Shown here piece after piece: positions 5,938 through 7,171 of a stretch of 7,171 nt of DNA (its first letter is position 1; every line of letters starts with the position of its first letter). A model generated the notes under the pieces. That model did no database searches. It worked only from the letters and a program-made list of their open reading frames with translations, and was not told where the DNA came from. The stretch comes from an uncultured Flavobacteriia bacterium (GTDB lineage Bacteria; Bacteroidota; Bacteroidia; Flavobacteriales_D; Crocinitomicaceae), in NCBI GenBank assembly GCA_903930085.1, contig CAIYXD010000218.1, positions 1 to 7,171 of the forward strand, written 5' to 3'. Both the position numbers and the translations under genes were made by a program.

Positions 5938-6875
5938 TGCATTTTATAAAACTTATTCGTCCAATAAACATGGCCATCATTGTTCTGACAATGTACGGCG
6001 TGCGGTATTACATTCAATCCGTCAATTACTACCAAAAAATTGACGATAGTGGGATTGATTTTTTTTTACTCGTTTTTTCAACAGTCTTGATTGCTGCTGC
6101 GGGAAATATCATCAATGATTATTTTGACGTAAAGGCAGACAGAATCAATAGACCAGAAAAACTGATTATCACGAAACACATTAAAAGACGCTGGGCAATT
6201 TTAGTACATTGGATTTTCAATGGCGTTGCGTTTACCATTGCACTTTATCTTAGTGCAAAATACCAGTCGTTGTGGTTTGTATTTATTCATTTACTCTCTA
6301 TCAACGCACTTTGGTTTTATAGCATGTTGTTTAAACGGAAAATTATCATTGGTAATATTATTGTTGCTGGTTTAACAGCTTTAGTGCCATTACTGGTGAT
6401 GATTTACTTTAAAGTTGGAAATTCTAACAACATTCCCTATTCAGAATTTAATCCCGAATCCTGGCGACCAATCATTGACGATACCATTATTTATTTGTAT
6501 TTACTCGCGGCCTTTGCATTTATCCAAAACTTTGCACGTGAAATAGTAAAAGATGCACAAGATGTGGACGGCGATAAATTGATTTATGTAAAATCCCTCC
6601 CAATGGTAATTGGTGAAAGGAAATCCTTGGTCATAGTTGGAATTTTACTTTTTATATTGCCAGTTTTCTATACTGGAACAGCAATTTATAATTTGAACGT
6701 AGAATTTTTGAGTAAAACAGTACCGTTTTTGTGTGCTTCTCTAATGAACCTATTTGTTGTGGCATGGATCTTTTCTTCTAAAAAAAGTTCCTTGAAACTT
6801 CTAAATAACCTTATCAAAATCGCAATGCTTGTAGGGGTTTTAGGAACCTATTACTTGGCATATTTCCATTTATGA
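5937..6875 (+). CDS. UbiA-family prenyltransferase, digeranylgeranylglyceryl-phosphate-synthase type
   Basis: This is a 312-residue integral membrane enzyme. UbiA proteins transfer a prenyl chain from a diphosphate donor, with Mg2+ held by two Asp-rich motifs, both present: NDxxDxxxD at N60/D61/D64/D68 (NDYFDVKADRINRPEK) and KDxxDxxGD at D206/D209/D213 (REIVKDAQDVDGD, 201-213). About nine hydrophobic segments can be traced, near 9-28, 42-58, 87-106, 112-130, 136-158, 184-199, 229-250, 262-279 and 291-310. The form of both motifs is that of proteins commonly annotated geranylgeranylglycerol-phosphate geranylgeranyltransferase, the archaeal ether-lipid enzyme; the true acceptor in Bacteroidota is uncertain, and a quinone or other prenyl acceptor is possible. 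Its ATG shares one base with the stop of the PorE-like gene (TAATG), and its TGA overlaps the maf start by four bases, so translation is probably coupled. Confidence 0.9.
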   Translation: MHFIKLIRPINMAIIVLTMYGVRYYIQSVNYYQKIDDSGIDFFLLVFSTVLIAAAGNIINDYFDVKADRINRPEKLIITKHIKRRWAILVHWIFNGVAFTIALYLSAKYQSLWFVFIHLLSINALWFYSMLFKRKIIIGNIIVAGLTALVPLLVMIYFKVGNSNNIPYSEFNPESWRPIIDDTIIYLYLLAAFAFIQNFAREIVKDAQDVDGDKLIYVKSLPMVIGERKSLVIVGILLFILPVFYTGTAIYNLNVEFLSKTVPFLCASLMNLFVVAWIFSSKKSSLKLLNNLIKIAMLVGVLGTYYLAYFHL

Positions 6876-7171
6876 AATTAATTTTAGGATCAAAATCACC
6901 GCGCAGAAAAGAACTTTTGGCTGGTTTAGGCTTCGATTTTGAAGTGCGAACGAAAGAAACGAACGAATCTTTTCCAGCAGAAATGCAGCCAAGTGATGTG
7001 GCACTATACATCGCTTCAAAAAAAGCGGCTGATTTGGTTTCCGAACTTACAGAAGCCGAACTACTCATTTGCGCAGATACAGTTGTAATTATCGATTCTA
7101 TTATTCTGGGAAAACCAGAAAGTCGCGAAGAGGCAATTGCTATGTTACGGGCATTGTCCGGCAAAACGCAC
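6872..7171 (+). CDS. maf: Maf-family nucleoside triphosphate pyrophosphatase, partial (C-terminus off window)
   Basis: The first 100 codons are present; the family usually has about 190-200 residues, and the end is cut only by the window. Maf proteins hydrolyse non-canonical or surplus nucleoside triphosphates (dTTP, UTP and modified pyrimidines in the YhdE group, m7GTP in the YceF group) to monophosphate and pyrophosphate in the cytoplasm. Signatures are the N-terminal LGSKSPRRKELL (5-16), CADTVV with the family-conserved D69 (67-72), ILGKP (78-82) and the LSGKTH stretch (95-100) at the window edge. The ATG overlaps the prenyltransferase stop (ATGA, 4 bases), making it the fourth gene of the queE operon. 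Subgroup residues cannot be fully judged because the second half is missing. Confidence 0.95.
   Translation, partial: MKLILGSKSPRRKELLAGLGFDFEVRTKETNESFPAEMQPSDVALYIASKKAADLVSELTEAELLICADTVVIIDSIILGKPESREEAIAMLRALSGKTH

Noticed and set aside
6814..7164. Minus-strand open frame of 116 codons at the right end
   Set aside because: It is antisense to maf, whose SPRR and ADTVV motifs are intact. The Ser/Ala-rich translation is typical of a shadow frame.
1..7171. CRISPR array, tRNA, IS element or phage signature
   Set aside because: No regularly spaced direct repeats, cloverleaf, transposase motifs or terminal inverted repeats were found on reading both strands.

Overview
The window looks like chromosomal DNA of a Bacteroidota bacterium, most likely of the order Flavobacteriales. 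Four things point that way: an outer-membrane receptor with the N-terminal carboxypeptidase-like extension typical of the phylum, a secreted protein with a type A type IX secretion (T9SS) sorting tail, a PorE-like T9SS lipoprotein, and TAnnTTTG-type promoter elements with A-rich rather than Shine-Dalgarno leaders. I cannot name the genus from sequence alone. No tRNA, rRNA, CRISPR array, insertion sequence or attachment site was seen.

Left half, minus strand (1-2698): a two-gene unit read right to left. First comes a 515-residue exported protein: signal peptide, PCMD-like beta-sandwich, two related cadherin/Ig-like repeats of about 100 residues, and a T9SS sorting tail. Seventeen bases later starts a TonB-dependent receptor whose C-terminal part lies beyond base 1. 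Together they look like a surface-capture protein plus outer-membrane importer; the substrate is not identifiable.

Middle (2699-3295): a short divergent intergenic region with a candidate promoter for the minus-strand unit, then a small, lysine-rich, very AT-rich orphan gene of unknown function (about 116 residues) ending in a possible weak terminator. It is the least explained part of the window.

Right half, plus strand (3296-7171): a tightly packed probable operon. queE (7-deazaguanine/queuosine pathway) is followed after 2 bases by a PorE-like OmpA-family lipoprotein (TPR, five-bladed PD40 propeller, carboxypeptidase-regulatory-like domain, OmpA_C). This overlaps by 1 base a UbiA-family prenyltransferase of the digeranylgeranylglyceryl-phosphate-synthase type, which overlaps by 4 bases a maf-family nucleotide pyrophosphatase gene cut by the window end. 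The four genes belong to different pathways (tRNA modification, T9SS/cell envelope, isoprenoid lipid or quinone chemistry, nucleotide-pool sanitation), so the packing suggests shared expression rather than one pathway. The PorE-like protein would belong to the same secretion system that exports the minus-strand sorting-tail protein.

No clearly new multi-gene system is evident. The best leads are the sorting-tail/receptor pair without a SusD, the orphan gene, and the archaeal-type prenyltransferase.
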